Of a stretch of 64,000 bases of DNA, positions 9,583 through 18,746 are shown piece by piece (the first letter of the stretch is position 1; every line of letters begins with the position of its first letter). The DNA comes from an uncultured Planctomycetales bacterium (GTDB taxonomy: Bacteria; Planctomycetota; Planctomycetia; Isosphaerales; Isosphaeraceae). The notes under the pieces were generated by a model, which saw nothing but the letters and a program-made list of their open reading frames with translations, had not been told where the DNA came from and did not search any database. The stretch covers positions 38,698 to 102,697 of the forward strand of contig CAIYJE010000079.1 in the NCBI GenBank assembly GCA_903926465.1. Reading direction: 5' to 3'. Position numbers and translations under genes: made by a program.

Positions 9583-10620
9583 TCACGCTGGCTTGGGTGG
9601 GTCCTCGGTCATCGACCAGATGCGCAAATGACCGTCGTGATGAGCTGTCGCCAGCCGCAGGCCGTCTGAATGCAGATCTAGCCCACGCCCGGTGTTGGTC
9701 AAGTTCACCTTGTGAAACTCGTTGACCGCGCCCGGCTCAAAGAACCACAACCAGCCGCCACCGGTCCCGCCCGAGGCAAGCACGGTAAATCCTGAGGGGT
9801 GGCAGCGAATCCCCCAGCCCACCCCCTTCATGTCTTCTTTGGGGCGCTGGAGGATTGGCTCTTTGCCGTCCCTGAGATCGAGCCGGACGATGGCCGGGTT
9901 GCTCACCGCGCCCAGAGGGTTAGACGCCTCGATCAAACCCGAGCATGAGAGTGTGGCACCATCGGCCGAGAAATCCATATCCCGGACGCCACCGTAATCG
10001 ACCCCCTGGCCGGCCTCATACTTGTAAAGCTTGGCGGCATCCAGCCGGCGGCCTTCTTTTCGGACGGCCAGATCCCACTCCGCCACCCGACCGAAGAGGT
10101 CGGCCGAGAACAGGGTTCGGCCGTCCTTCGCATACCGAAGCACATACACCGGCCGCTCATGACCCGGCAATTCACCAATCACCGAGCCATCGGCAACCGA
10201 CCACAACCGGATCAGCCGGTCATTGCCGGCCGTGGCCACAGTCTTGCCATCGGGCGACAGGGCAATGGTATTGATCCACCCCTGGTGAGCCTGCAACGTT
10301 CGAGTGGGCGCGGGCTGGGCCGATGCCGCATCCCACCAGATCAATCGACCATCACCACCACCCGAAAGCAGGGTCTGGCCGTCTGGCGTGAGGGCCAGAG
10401 CAAAGACCCAGCTCTCATGCCCCTTCAACACCGTTTTGGCGTCGGTTTCCAGGTCCCAGCGCACCACCGACTCATCTTCAGAACCCGCAAAAACCTGACC
10501 GCCACCCGGCGCAAACCGGCAGCAGATCAACGGGCGCTCATGTTTGAGCGCTTTCGCCAGATGGGTCTTGCGGGGGTCGGCTGCCGGCTGATCGAGTACC
10601 GTTGTGCGAGGTGACCTCAT
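9583..10620 (-). CDS. WD40 repeat protein
   Basis: 345 residues without a clear signal peptide. At least six WD-type repeats can be read, ending in blocks such as VVRWDL, LIWWDA, LIRLWSV, VAEWDL and LRIWSM with preceding GH dipeptides (KGHESWVFALAL, PGHERPVYVLRY). It should fold as a single seven-bladed propeller. The start overlaps the DUF1501 stop by 4 nt (ATGA, 10617-10620), so it is coupled to that gene. WD40 genes often accompany DUF1549/DUF1501 pairs in planctomycetes. A scaffold role is inferred from the family only; no catalytic motif is seen. Confidence 0.88.
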   Translation of the reverse strand: MRSPRTTVLDQPAADPRKTHLAKALKHERPLICCRFAPGGGQVFAGSEDESVVRWDLETDAKTVLKGHESWVFALALTPDGQTLLSGGGDGRLIWWDAASAQPAPTRTLQAHQGWINTIALSPDGKTVATAGNDRLIRLWSVADGSVIGELPGHERPVYVLRYAKDGRTLFSADLFGRVAEWDLAVRKEGRRLDAAKLYKYEAGQGVDYGGVRDMDFSADGATLSCSGLIEASNPLGAVSNPAIVRLDLRDGKEPILQRPKEDMKGVGWGIRCHPSGFTVLASGGTGGGWLWFFEPGAVNEFHKVNLTNTGRGLDLHSDGLRLATAHHDGHLRIWSMTEDPPKPA

Positions 10621-11909
10621 GCGAGCAGATCCTTGATCACCTTGGCGGTTGGATCACCCATCTGGATTGGCCGGCCCACGTCAGGAAAGTCTCCCGTGGG
10701 GTCAAGCCCAACGGCCTGGTAATAGGTATGGAACAGGTCGCCCGCGCTCACCTGCGCATCAACGACCTCGGTCCCCTTCTCGTTCGTCTTTCCGTAAACC
10801 TGGCCCGCCTTCACTCCGCAGCCGCCCACCACCACAGACCAGGCCGTGTCCCAGTGGTCGCGCCCGTAGAGGTAATTCACGCCGGGCGTGCGCCCGAACT
10901 CGGACATGACCACCACCAGGGTGTGCTTGAGCAGCCCCCGCGCCGCCATGTCGTCCATCAGGTTCGAGAAGGCCTGATCGAACTCACCAAGCTGCTCCAG
11001 ATGGAAGGTGAAGTTCTCATTGTGGGTGTCATAGTTGGAGTGAGTCACCTGCACATAGGTCACTCCGGCCTCAAGCAGACGTCGAGCCAGCAGGCACTGA
11101 CGACCAAGGTCATGGTTACCGTAGCGATCTCGATCACGCTGGGGCTCCAGGTTGACGTCAAACACCTCACGGCGTTCCATGAGCTGTCGAGCTTGCTCAT
11201 AGCTGGTCATGTAGGCGTCGGTCTCGGCCGTCCGGCGGCCAGCGGCAAAACGGTCATTCAGCCGCCCGCGCATGGCGTGCCGGGCTGCGTCGGCCTCGGC
11301 GGCCAGGTTCCCTGGTCGTGCCGTGTTGGCCGGAGCCTGACCATTCCCCAGAAACAATGCGCCATAGCGGGGGCCAAGAAACGCTGCTTCACTCCCGCCC
11401 CGGCCGCCACCACCGGGCGTAATGTGGATGTAACCGGGCAGGGGGTCGGTCTCTGCCCCCAGGTATCGGGCCATCACGGAACCGAGGTGCGGGTACTCTT
11501 GGGCCGGCAACTGGGGCCGGCCGGTGGTCATCAGATACGCCCCTTTGCCGTGGTCGTTCTGGGTGTCTTTATGGGTGTTGAGCCCACGCACGATGGACAG
11601 ATGGTGCATCTGTTGCGCGGTGCGAGGCAGCAGTTCGGAGATCCGGATGCCGGGCACCGAGGTCTCAATATCGCGGAACGGACCACCGGTCTCGGTATGC
11701 GGCTTGGGATCCCAGCTTTCCAGCTGGCTCAGCCCGCCGGCCAGCCAGACCACAAGCACCTGTTTCTGCTGAGCGGCCATCAGGGCGGCGTTCACCGGCT
11801 GGATCAGGTGCCCCAGGCCAAACCCGGCGGCTCCCGCAGCCACCCCGCCCAGGAACGACCTGCGCGAAACCGTATGTTCATTCGTCCCGCAGGCGTAATT
11901 GCACTTCAT
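10617..11909 (-). CDS. DUF1501 family protein, Tat-exported
   Basis: 430 residues. VSRRSFLGGVAAGAAGFG (about residues 14-31) is a twin-arginine signal. The rest matches DUF1501: VVWLAGGLSQLESWDPKP, a central HSNYDTHNENF, and MSEFGRTPGVN toward the end. It is shorter than the 494-residue paralogue at 1618-3102, lacking some of that protein's middle. It lies 42 bp behind the DUF1549/1553 gene and is coupled to the WD40 gene downstream. Enzymatic activity is not established; the fold resembles sulfatase/alkaline phosphatase proteins. Confidence 0.9.
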   Translation of the reverse strand: MKCNYACGTNEHTVSRRSFLGGVAAGAAGFGLGHLIQPVNAALMAAQQKQVLVVWLAGGLSQLESWDPKPHTETGGPFRDIETSVPGIRISELLPRTAQQMHHLSIVRGLNTHKDTQNDHGKGAYLMTTGRPQLPAQEYPHLGSVMARYLGAETDPLPGYIHITPGGGGRGGSEAAFLGPRYGALFLGNGQAPANTARPGNLAAEADAARHAMRGRLNDRFAAGRRTAETDAYMTSYEQARQLMERREVFDVNLEPQRDRDRYGNHDLGRQCLLARRLLEAGVTYVQVTHSNYDTHNENFTFHLEQLGEFDQAFSNLMDDMAARGLLKHTLVVVMSEFGRTPGVNYLYGRDHWDTAWSVVVGGCGVKAGQVYGKTNEKGTEVVDAQVSAGDLFHTYYQAVGLDPTGDFPDVGRPIQMGDPTAKVIKDLLA

Positions 11910-11951
11910 GGGAGCCGCTCCTGGGCCAGTTTTGACCCAATTCGGGGTAAA

Positions 11952-13703
11952 TCAGTGATTGAACCGGTATTCCGTCGAAGCCAGCAAGGCCCAGGCCAGT
12001 TCGCGGATGGCGGCCGGGCGGTCGGCTTCACGTGGCTTGAGGTACTCCACCACTTCGCGTCGCTCGTCTGACGTGGGCCGCCTGCTCAGAACCGACAGGT
12101 AAAGCTCTTCAGCCAGCAGGCCGCCGTCTGCAATTTGGCCAAGGCGTGCCGTGAGGTTGGTACCCGAGGGAGCCAGCCAGCTTTGAACCGGCTCACCGTT
12201 GGCCAGGAAGAGGGCCTGATGCACGGTGGCCTGGCCAGCGTCTTGAAGCTGTCCGGGGGCACCTGCAAACTGCCCGACAAATGGCCCCACGCTCCCACTC
12301 AAACGGCTATACACCAGCGCTTCCACCAGCTCCATACGCATCTGATCTTGCTTGGGGCTGGCTTCCACAATGGCCTTGAGCTTGGGGTCGGCCACAAACA
12401 GATCATGCTGGGCACTGGCCGTGTAGGCCGCCAGCACGCCGGTGGCCTGCATCACGCTCCAGCCAATTTGCTCGGGAGTCATTGGCTTCAGGCGAGCCAC
12501 CTGGAACGGGTCTTCGTCTTGGGCCAGCTGGGCAGAGCCTGGCAGCGGCTCACTGGTGCGCTGATAGATGCGAGAGAGGGCCAGTTCGTGCAAGAAGGCT
12601 TTGATGTCAAACCGCAGAGCAACCATCTCGTTGGCGAGCAGGTCCAGGAGTTCGGGGTTGGACGGGGGGTTGGCCTCATGGCTCAGGTCAACCGGATGCA
12701 CCAGTCCCCGGCCCAGCATGTGGGCCCAGAGTCGATTGGCAATCGTTCGTGCGAACTCGGGGCGGTCACTGGACGCGAGCCGGCCGGGGAGTTCGGTGCG
12801 CCGGCTGACCCGGGGAATGGCGGCCAGATTCTCTGAGGGGAACACCCAGTACTCAGACCCCTTGGACACCTCTTGATCGGCGACCTCTGGACCATCGAGC
12901 AGTTTGGGGCCGGTCTTGTGCATCTCTTTCTTTTTGAAAACCGAGGCATAGCTAACATCGCCGTCGGCCTTTTCCCCCAGCACCGTTTGACCACGCCCAT
13001 CCTTGGCCACATAAGAGCGGCTCACAAAGGCGTAAAGGCCGTAATAGTCGGCCTGCTTGTAATCATCAATCAGTGGGTGATCATGGCATTGAGCGCACTG
13101 CATGTCTCGGCCCAGGAAGATGCGCCCGACATCACGAACGACCACATTGGGATCACCCGCACGATCCAGATAAAACTTGGCGGCCGGCCGCGTGGCGGGC
13201 TCTCGGCCGTCTGACCCCAAGATCGTGCGAACCAGTTGATCGTACGGTTGATTCCCCGCAAAAGCCGCTCGCAGAAACTCGTGCCACTGAGGACCCTGCA
13301 CGTTGGCATCGGGCCGACGCTCCATCAATATGGAGTCGAACACAATGGCCATGTTCCGGGCATAGGCTGGGGAATTCAGCAACCGATCCACCAACCGTGC
13401 CCGCTTGTAAGGCGAGGGATCATCCAGAAAGGCACGGGCCTCATCGGATGTCGGAATCATACCGACCAGATCCAGAGACACCCTGCGCAGGAATTCAGCG
13501 TCAGTCGCCGGCGGCACTGCCGGTTGACCCCGTTCCACCAGTTGATCAATTCGCTCATGCAGCGATAGACCAGCACGGTCTTCGGCCACGGCCAGACCCG
13601 AACACAGGCACACCAGCCAAATCAGCAACAGGCAGCTGAAGAGCCGGGTACGATCTCGAAAAGCCTGTTGCAGGCAAGCTTGGAACCAGCCAGGCTGGGG
13701 CAT
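11952..13703 (-). CDS. DUF1549/DUF1553 protein without PSCyt1 domain
   Basis: The ATG at 13703 has AAGGAGG 5 nt upstream and begins a signal/anchor segment (LFSCLLLIWLVCLCSGLAVA), giving 583 residues; the frame stays open to 13832 without a ribosome site. DUF1549 covers roughly residues 50-250, with QCAQCHDHP as the internal CxxCH of that family. DUF1553 follows (FARTIANRLWAHMLGRGLVHPVDL, then LFLANGEPVQSWL). Unlike the 1036-residue paralogue it has no separate N-terminal cytochrome domain and no beta-rich insert. First gene of a DUF1549/1553-DUF1501-WD40 operon. Role unknown. Confidence 0.9.
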   Translation of the reverse strand: MPQPGWFQACLQQAFRDRTRLFSCLLLIWLVCLCSGLAVAEDRAGLSLHERIDQLVERGQPAVPPATDAEFLRRVSLDLVGMIPTSDEARAFLDDPSPYKRARLVDRLLNSPAYARNMAIVFDSILMERRPDANVQGPQWHEFLRAAFAGNQPYDQLVRTILGSDGREPATRPAAKFYLDRAGDPNVVVRDVGRIFLGRDMQCAQCHDHPLIDDYKQADYYGLYAFVSRSYVAKDGRGQTVLGEKADGDVSYASVFKKKEMHKTGPKLLDGPEVADQEVSKGSEYWVFPSENLAAIPRVSRRTELPGRLASSDRPEFARTIANRLWAHMLGRGLVHPVDLSHEANPPSNPELLDLLANEMVALRFDIKAFLHELALSRIYQRTSEPLPGSAQLAQDEDPFQVARLKPMTPEQIGWSVMQATGVLAAYTASAQHDLFVADPKLKAIVEASPKQDQMRMELVEALVYSRLSGSVGPFVGQFAGAPGQLQDAGQATVHQALFLANGEPVQSWLAPSGTNLTARLGQIADGGLLAEELYLSVLSRRPTSDERREVVEYLKPREADRPAAIRELAWALLASTEYRFNH

Positions 13704-14112
13704 GTTTGCCTCCTTACTGCTGGGTCGGGTGCAAAGGGGACGGGGCACCAGACAAACAACAATTGAAGGTCTCCCGACCGGTGCAGGCCGGCCTAGGTGG
13801 GTGAGAGACCGAACAATCAGGACATATTCCATTCCAGCAGATTGAATCTGTGACCGGATAGGGAACGATCTAATTTAACCAGACCTCAGAGTCAGGGCAA
13901 TGAAAAAAACGGGATGCTCCCTCTCCTCAACATCCTGAAAGATCCGGCTCCCGAATTTGGCCAACCCCAGGAAAACACACCTAAACCCTTTGGTCAAAAA
14001 AAAGATAGATCCAGAAAAGAACATGCGGAGCTACCTGAATTGAGGCCCAGCCCTGGGGAATCTCGCACCCTCTGTCCTTGCCTTGCTGCAGAGCAAGGGC
14101 TGCCCAGCTGGG
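13704..14112. other. Intergenic region, 409 bp
   Basis: Lies upstream of the DUF1549/1553 gene and downstream of the lectin gene, both leftward. It contains an imperfect inverted repeat with GGTCTC at 13768-13773 and GAGACC at 13805-13810, about 65 bp before the DUF1549 start, and A-runs near 13905 and 13999. No convincing gene is seen. Confidence 0.4.
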
Positions 14113-15843
14113 TTATCTTCGGATCAGTGGTTCTAACTCCTTGCGCAGGATCAAGGCCTCTAGCCAGTTGTGCAGGTGCAGTCCATCAACCTTGATGGGC
14201 ATGATGGTGCTGTTGGGAGCGACCTGGTCCATCCAGGTCGTTGCAATCGTGAACCATGCCTGGGCCTCGGCTTGCCTGCCTGGGCGTCGGCATTCTGTCA
14301 TGGCCAACCAGAGCCAGGTCACCACCGCTTCGCCCGGTCGGTGTTCAACCTTCAGGCTCTCTTTCAACAACTCAGCCGCCTCGTCATTGCGGCCTTGGCG
14401 ACAGGCCAGCGCGCCTCGCTCTGTGAGCGACCAATGCGCACCGCGTACACCCAATAACTCGGCCCCCGCCTTTGCCGCAGGAAAGGAGAAGTCTTTGGTT
14501 GATTCTGGAGACAAGGTGCAAGCGCGGGCGGCGTGGTAGCCGCGGACCCCAAGCGTTCCGCTCTTTTCCAGCAATTCCGCACACCGCGCCTGGTAGCCAG
14601 GTCGGTCTCCAGAAAGCAGCAGCACGGCGGCAGACTCAAAGCCCGGTTCGCCATTTTCAAGCGCGACCGCCCGGAACATCTGGGCATATTCCTGTGCGGC
14701 CCCTCTCCAATCTCCCTGCATGGCTTTGGCCCGGGCAGCACGTTCGAATGCATTTCTTTCGGCCATGGCCGCTGGGCTCACAGGCTGAAAGCCAGGCCCG
14801 CCTTGCACAGGGTTGTGCATGGGAGACTGAGGCAACCTTGGATCTCCCGGCCGAAGTTCGGCGGGCGAGACCACGGCCGGAAAGCCCGCTACCCGCAACT
14901 TTTCCTGCTGCTCGGGCGTAAGCAAGGCGTAAATTTCATCATGCTTGGCCTTATTCCAGTCTTGGTAGCTCAGCATGTTCCATTGGCCCATACCCAGCAG
15001 CGTTCTCGCCCTTTGGCTGTACTTACCCCAGACCGTTCGGATCTGGGCATGCTGATGGGCATCGAGAGCCAGGATCTCATTCATGAGTTTCATCTGGTCC
15101 TCGCCATCCTGGAGAATCGCTCGCCCAAGAGTGGCAGAAAACGCATTCGGAGAGATGAGCTGATCAGGAGGAAGGGTCAGCGTGGTCACACGCAAGCCTC
15201 GCGCCTCTGGCTGGGCAGCGGATGGCGTTCCAGGGGCGGAAGGCTGGTCGATTGGTTGACCGACGTTCCGCGACGCCTTGAAACGGATGGGCCCCTCGTC
15301 AGCATAGGTCATCCAACCAGACAGGGTGTTACCGCCGTCCTTGGAACTGACCTCAAGGCCGATGACCGACTGCCCCTGGCGTCCACCCACAATCCAGGTT
15401 CCGGCGTCATGCCAGGGGGCGGTTTCGCCGCCCCACTGGTCCTTGACCGCATAACTGTTGCTGCCCGCCAACGAGGCCTTGAAGTCAATCGGCCCCTCTC
15501 CATGATAAGAGATCGTTCCCGAGAGACTCTGTCCTCCATCGTTCGAACGGAGCTTGATCGAAACAACACGCTGATTGTCACGGCTGCCAAGAACCCAGGT
15601 GCCGGCCGGATACCAAGGCTCGAATTCATCGCCCCATTGATTGGCTACCGTGTAGCTAGAGTTTGCGGCCGACTTCACCACATCTTCCGCAACACTATTC
15701 AAAGCCGTGATGGCAAGCGTTACACAAGTGGCCAGAAGACGGGCAGAGACGTTGCCCTTCCACCCCATGCGAAAATAATCAGCGTGCGAGTGCGCGGGAA
15801 CGGAACCTTCTCGGTGGTTCGCTGCAACAGGGAAAGACACCAC
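14113..15843 (-). CDS. Secreted OAA-family lectin fused to TPR-like region
   Basis: The GTG at 15843 is preceded by AAGGAG at 6 nt; an ATG at 15768 without a clear ribosome site is the alternative. A hydrophobic segment (LLATCVTLAITALNSVA, about residues 36-52) looks like a signal peptide. Residues ~63-122 and ~130-190 are two copies of the Oscillatoria agardhii agglutinin (OAA) repeat, each with QWG...PW...GTW..G.R...DGG..L.G...Y..EGPI.FKA. OAA lectins bind the high-mannose core through these Trp, Arg and Glu-Gly positions, which both copies keep. Residues ~225-330 contain LTPEQQEKLR, like periplasmic LTxxQ proteins. The rest reads as TPR-like helices (NDEAAELLKESLKVEH). Sugar binding is inferred from the conserved motif. 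Confidence 0.85.
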   Translation of the reverse strand: MVSFPVAANHREGSVPAHSHADYFRMGWKGNVSARLLATCVTLAITALNSVAEDVVKSAANSSYTVANQWGDEFEPWYPAGTWVLGSRDNQRVVSIKLRSNDGGQSLSGTISYHGEGPIDFKASLAGSNSYAVKDQWGGETAPWHDAGTWIVGGRQGQSVIGLEVSSKDGGNTLSGWMTYADEGPIRFKASRNVGQPIDQPSAPGTPSAAQPEARGLRVTTLTLPPDQLISPNAFSATLGRAILQDGEDQMKLMNEILALDAHQHAQIRTVWGKYSQRARTLLGMGQWNMLSYQDWNKAKHDEIYALLTPEQQEKLRVAGFPAVVSPAELRPGDPRLPQSPMHNPVQGGPGFQPVSPAAMAERNAFERAARAKAMQGDWRGAAQEYAQMFRAVALENGEPGFESAAVLLLSGDRPGYQARCAELLEKSGTLGVRGYHAARACTLSPESTKDFSFPAAKAGAELLGVRGAHWSLTERGALACRQGRNDEAAELLKESLKVEHRPGEAVVTWLWLAMTECRRPGRQAEAQAWFTIATTWMDQVAPNSTIMPIKVDGLHLHNWLEALILRKELEPLIRR

Positions 15844-16197
15844 GGCGTGCTCCTTTTCAATCCGAATGGGTCAGTTTCCTGGGCGGGGTGGGAAAGGCCT
15901 GCCATGATTTATCAGAAAGAAATCATAAACAGACCAGCAGCACAAAACGAGAGGACCGAGAATCAACACAATGTGCTAGGCTCACGGTTGCAGATTGAGT
16001 GTTGCCAGTGTTGTCTTTCCAGGCATGCCAGTTTGCGCGAAATGCTTGAACACCCTTACAACCATCGGTTTTGAAGATCATTCCTGAATGAAAATTTCTC
16101 ATCATCTTGCTTCACGGCCTACGACACAACCACAACCCCCCTGGTGATCCACTAGTCTAGCGAGGCGTGCCTCTACCGCCACTGCTTCAACCTCCTG

Positions 16198-16407
16198 TTG
16201 CAGGGAAAACATGGCCGACCAATCGCCTATCCAAGCCTGCTGGCCATCTATGGCGACTTCGGTCTGAATCAAGGGGTCTGGGTTTACTGGTACTTGCGCA
16301 CTGCGGACCAGGCAAGGCTGCTCACAGGGGCCGTGGGGCTCTTGTTCGCCTGCGGCCTGATCATCCCAAAATACTTCCGCCGCAAGAGCCGTCCCAAGCA
16401 ACCTTGA
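16198..16407 (+). CDS. Possible small membrane protein (TTG start) or gene remnant
   Basis: This lies in the ~700-bp space between the lectin gene and the oxidoreductase gene. The frame is open from just after a stop at 16153 to 16407. The first usable start is TTG at 16198, giving 69 residues; the preceding codons also read plausibly (CLYRHCFNLL), so a start may have been lost. The sequence has an aromatic stretch (GVWVYWYL), a hydrophobic helix (LLTGAVGLLFACGLII) and a basic end (KYFRRKSRPK), like a one- or two-helix inner-membrane protein. I do not recognise a family. An antisense frame at 16102-16434 is judged a shadow. The rest of the spacer (15844-16155) shows nothing. Confidence 0.35.
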   Translation: MQGKHGRPIAYPSLLAIYGDFGLNQGVWVYWYLRTADQARLLTGAVGLLFACGLIIPKYFRRKSRPKQP

Positions 16408-16542
16408 ACCACATTCCCATCGTCCACAGATCAATGATTTGACGAGGTTGTGCCAAGCTCTGATGGCACGTATGCTGGAGCTTCGAAACTCCCACCCATC
16501 TCACCAAGCCATCCCTGCCCCTCACTCTGCTACGAGGTCCCC

Positions 16543-17847
16543 ATGACCAGACCGATTGATCGCCGCGGTTTCTTGAAACAAACAGCCGCTTTGGTTGGTG
16601 CGACCCCGCTGGTCGGTTCCAGCCTGTTTGGGGCTCCCGCCATTCTTCGCCCAGGCTCAGCGAACGAGCGGCTTGATATCGGGATCATCGGCACGGCCAA
16701 CCGGGCCGCCGATAACATCAACGGCGTCAAGGGAGAGAACATCGTTGCGGTTTGCGATATCGACGACGGCTACCTTTCAGCCGCCAAAGCGCAGTTTCCA
16801 GCGGCCCAGACTTTCATCGATTTCCGCAAACTGCTGGACCTGGGCAAGCTCGATGCCGTGGTGATCAGCACCCCCGATCACATGCACGTGCCGGCCTCGG
16901 TGGCCGCTCTCAAGCATGGCAAGCACGTCTATTGCGAAAAGCCGCTCAGCCACACCGTTTGGGAAGCACGCACCGCCACCAAGCTGGCGGCTGAAAAGAA
17001 GCTGGCCACGCAGCTTGGCACCCAGATTCACGCCACCGACAACTACCGTCGTGTGGTGGAACATATTCGCGCGGGGGCAATTGGCCGCGTGAATGACGTT
17101 CATGTGTGGGTTGGCAAGACCTGGTCGGGCGGTGAACGGCCCACCGATCAACCACCAGTCCCTGCCAGCATTCACTGGGATCAGTGGGTTGGCCCCGCCC
17201 CGATGCGGCCTTACCACCCCACCTATCTTCCCGCCAACTGGCGCAGGTGGTGGGACTTTGGCAACGGGACCCTGGGCGACATGGGCTGCCACCACGTCGA
17301 CCTTCCGTACTGGGCACTGGCGCTTACAGCACCAACCCGCGTAGAAGCCGAGGGGCCACCGCCGCATCCCGAAACCACCCCAGATTGGATGATCGTCAAG
17401 TACGAATTCCCAGCAAATGGCGAGCGTCCTCCCGTCAAGATGACCTGGTATGACGGCGGCCCTCGGCCAGAGTTGCTCAAGAATCCTGGGATGCCAGCCT
17501 GGGGCGATGGCACCCTGTTCGTAGGCGATAAGGGAATGCTGCTGGCCGATTACGACCGCTGCGTCCTGCTGCCTGAAGAGAAGTTCAAAGACTTCAAAGC
17601 ACCAGAGCCCACCATCCCCCGTTCAATCGGCCACTATGCAGAGTGGATTCAGGCCTGTAAAACCGGCAGCCCCACCACCTGCTCGTTTGATTACTCGGGG
17701 CCACTCTCGGAAACCATTCTGCTGGGCATGGTTGCCTTCCGCGCGGGCAAGCCAATCACCTGGGATTCCGCCAATCTTCGGTGCGTTGGGAACCCAGAGG
17801 CCGACCGGTTTGTGCGCAGAGATTATCGGGCCGGCTGGGAACTCTGA
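16543..17847 (+). CDS. Gfo/Idh/MocA family oxidoreductase, Tat-exported
   Basis: The ATG at 16543 was chosen because GAGG lies 5 nt upstream and it begins a Tat signal (DRRGFLKQTAALVGA). The frame extends to 16450 without support. The 434-residue product has the NAD(P)-binding Rossmann start IGIIGTANRAADN at about residue 46 and the family motif YCEKPLSHT, whose Lys is the usual catalytic residue. The C-terminal substrate domain contains WDFGNGTLGDMGCHHVD, where the last His resembles the second catalytic residue. Family members oxidise or epimerise sugars and inositols. Periplasmic Gfo/Idh/MocA proteins are common in planctomycetes; the substrate is unknown. Confidence 0.92.
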   Translation: MTRPIDRRGFLKQTAALVGATPLVGSSLFGAPAILRPGSANERLDIGIIGTANRAADNINGVKGENIVAVCDIDDGYLSAAKAQFPAAQTFIDFRKLLDLGKLDAVVISTPDHMHVPASVAALKHGKHVYCEKPLSHTVWEARTATKLAAEKKLATQLGTQIHATDNYRRVVEHIRAGAIGRVNDVHVWVGKTWSGGERPTDQPPVPASIHWDQWVGPAPMRPYHPTYLPANWRRWWDFGNGTLGDMGCHHVDLPYWALALTAPTRVEAEGPPPHPETTPDWMIVKYEFPANGERPPVKMTWYDGGPRPELLKNPGMPAWGDGTLFVGDKGMLLADYDRCVLLPEEKFKDFKAPEPTIPRSIGHYAEWIQACKTGSPTTCSFDYSGPLSETILLGMVAFRAGKPITWDSANLRCVGNPEADRFVRRDYRAGWEL

Positions 17848-17947
17848 GTCACGGTTACCAAACGGGGATCGGTTCAGACATTGCGATCTGCCGGTCCCAC
17901 GTTTTCCAGAGCTCAAACTTAAATTCTGAACTCAAAGGTTCTACGCC

Positions 17948-18655
17948 ATGTTGATCAGCGTGACGTTTCAGCCTGAGGATGTGCTTGGGGTTTCTACCAG
18001 TGCCTCCCTCCAAGAACTCCGCGCGGCTTATCATGAAAAGGCTCGCAAACACCACCCGGATCACCAGGGAGATTCCTGGGCGTTCCGCGTGGTTAACCAG
18101 GCCTTTGAGATGCTTTGTCGTAAGCGAATCTCAGCTCGGGTTGAGGAAGAAGAGAGCAAACCTTCAAAAGCGGCTCAGACCGGAGAAAAGCCAAGCCAGG
18201 CAGCAGCAGCTCAAAGCGATGATGAACGCGTGATGGGCGGCATCAAGGACCCTGTTTACCCGAGTAAAGTGGTGGACGTCGAACTCCTGTTCATCCGGCT
18301 CGAAATCAGCGACCCGACCCAGTTCCTGTTCACCGCCGCCGCCGACCGAAACCTGAGCTGCACAATGACCCTGTCATGGCCCTCGCAGCTCGCGAGCCAG
18401 CAGGCAATTGACCCAAACGTTCGTAAGGAACGCGTGGAGTTGCTTCAGAAATTCATCAAAACTCTGGTGCGAGACACCCATCCCCAGGGGCATGTGACAC
18501 AGGCCACAAACGAACAACTGATGAGCTGGCTAACGTACCCCACCGCGCAAGCAGCCACGCAGGCGTTCCGGCAGTTCCGCCAGTCTTTGCTACCCGCCGA
18601 AATGGGTGTCAACCAGCGCACGCGAGAACTGATCGTCGATCGCCCCGCACACTGA
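17948..18655 (+). CDS. J-domain (DnaJ N-terminal) protein
   Basis: 235 residues. The first ~60 form a J domain: DVLGVSTSASLQELRAAYHEKARKHHPDHQG... with the HPD tripeptide that stimulates Hsp70 ATPase. No G/F region, zinc-finger or DnaJ C-terminal domain follows, so it is a type III J protein. A charged, Ala/Gln-rich linker spans ~68-95, then an unrecognised ~140-residue domain. It probably recruits DnaK to a specific client. It lies 100 bp after the oxidoreductase gene on the same strand. Confidence 0.8.
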   Translation: MLISVTFQPEDVLGVSTSASLQELRAAYHEKARKHHPDHQGDSWAFRVVNQAFEMLCRKRISARVEEEESKPSKAAQTGEKPSQAAAAQSDDERVMGGIKDPVYPSKVVDVELLFIRLEISDPTQFLFTAAADRNLSCTMTLSWPSQLASQQAIDPNVRKERVELLQKFIKTLVRDTHPQGHVTQATNEQLMSWLTYPTAQAATQAFRQFRQSLLPAEMGVNQRTRELIVDRPAH

Positions 18656-18746
18656 AGCTCCCGCCGCACAGCCCGTTAGCCTTCTCGTCCATCATTGCGG
18701 TTGCTCTGAAGTCAATCATTGAACCACCACGCCTCAGGTCAACCGC

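Noticed and set aside
16102..16434. 110-codon minus frame in the 15844-16542 spacer
   Set aside because: It is antisense to a more protein-like plus frame and has no motif or ribosome site.
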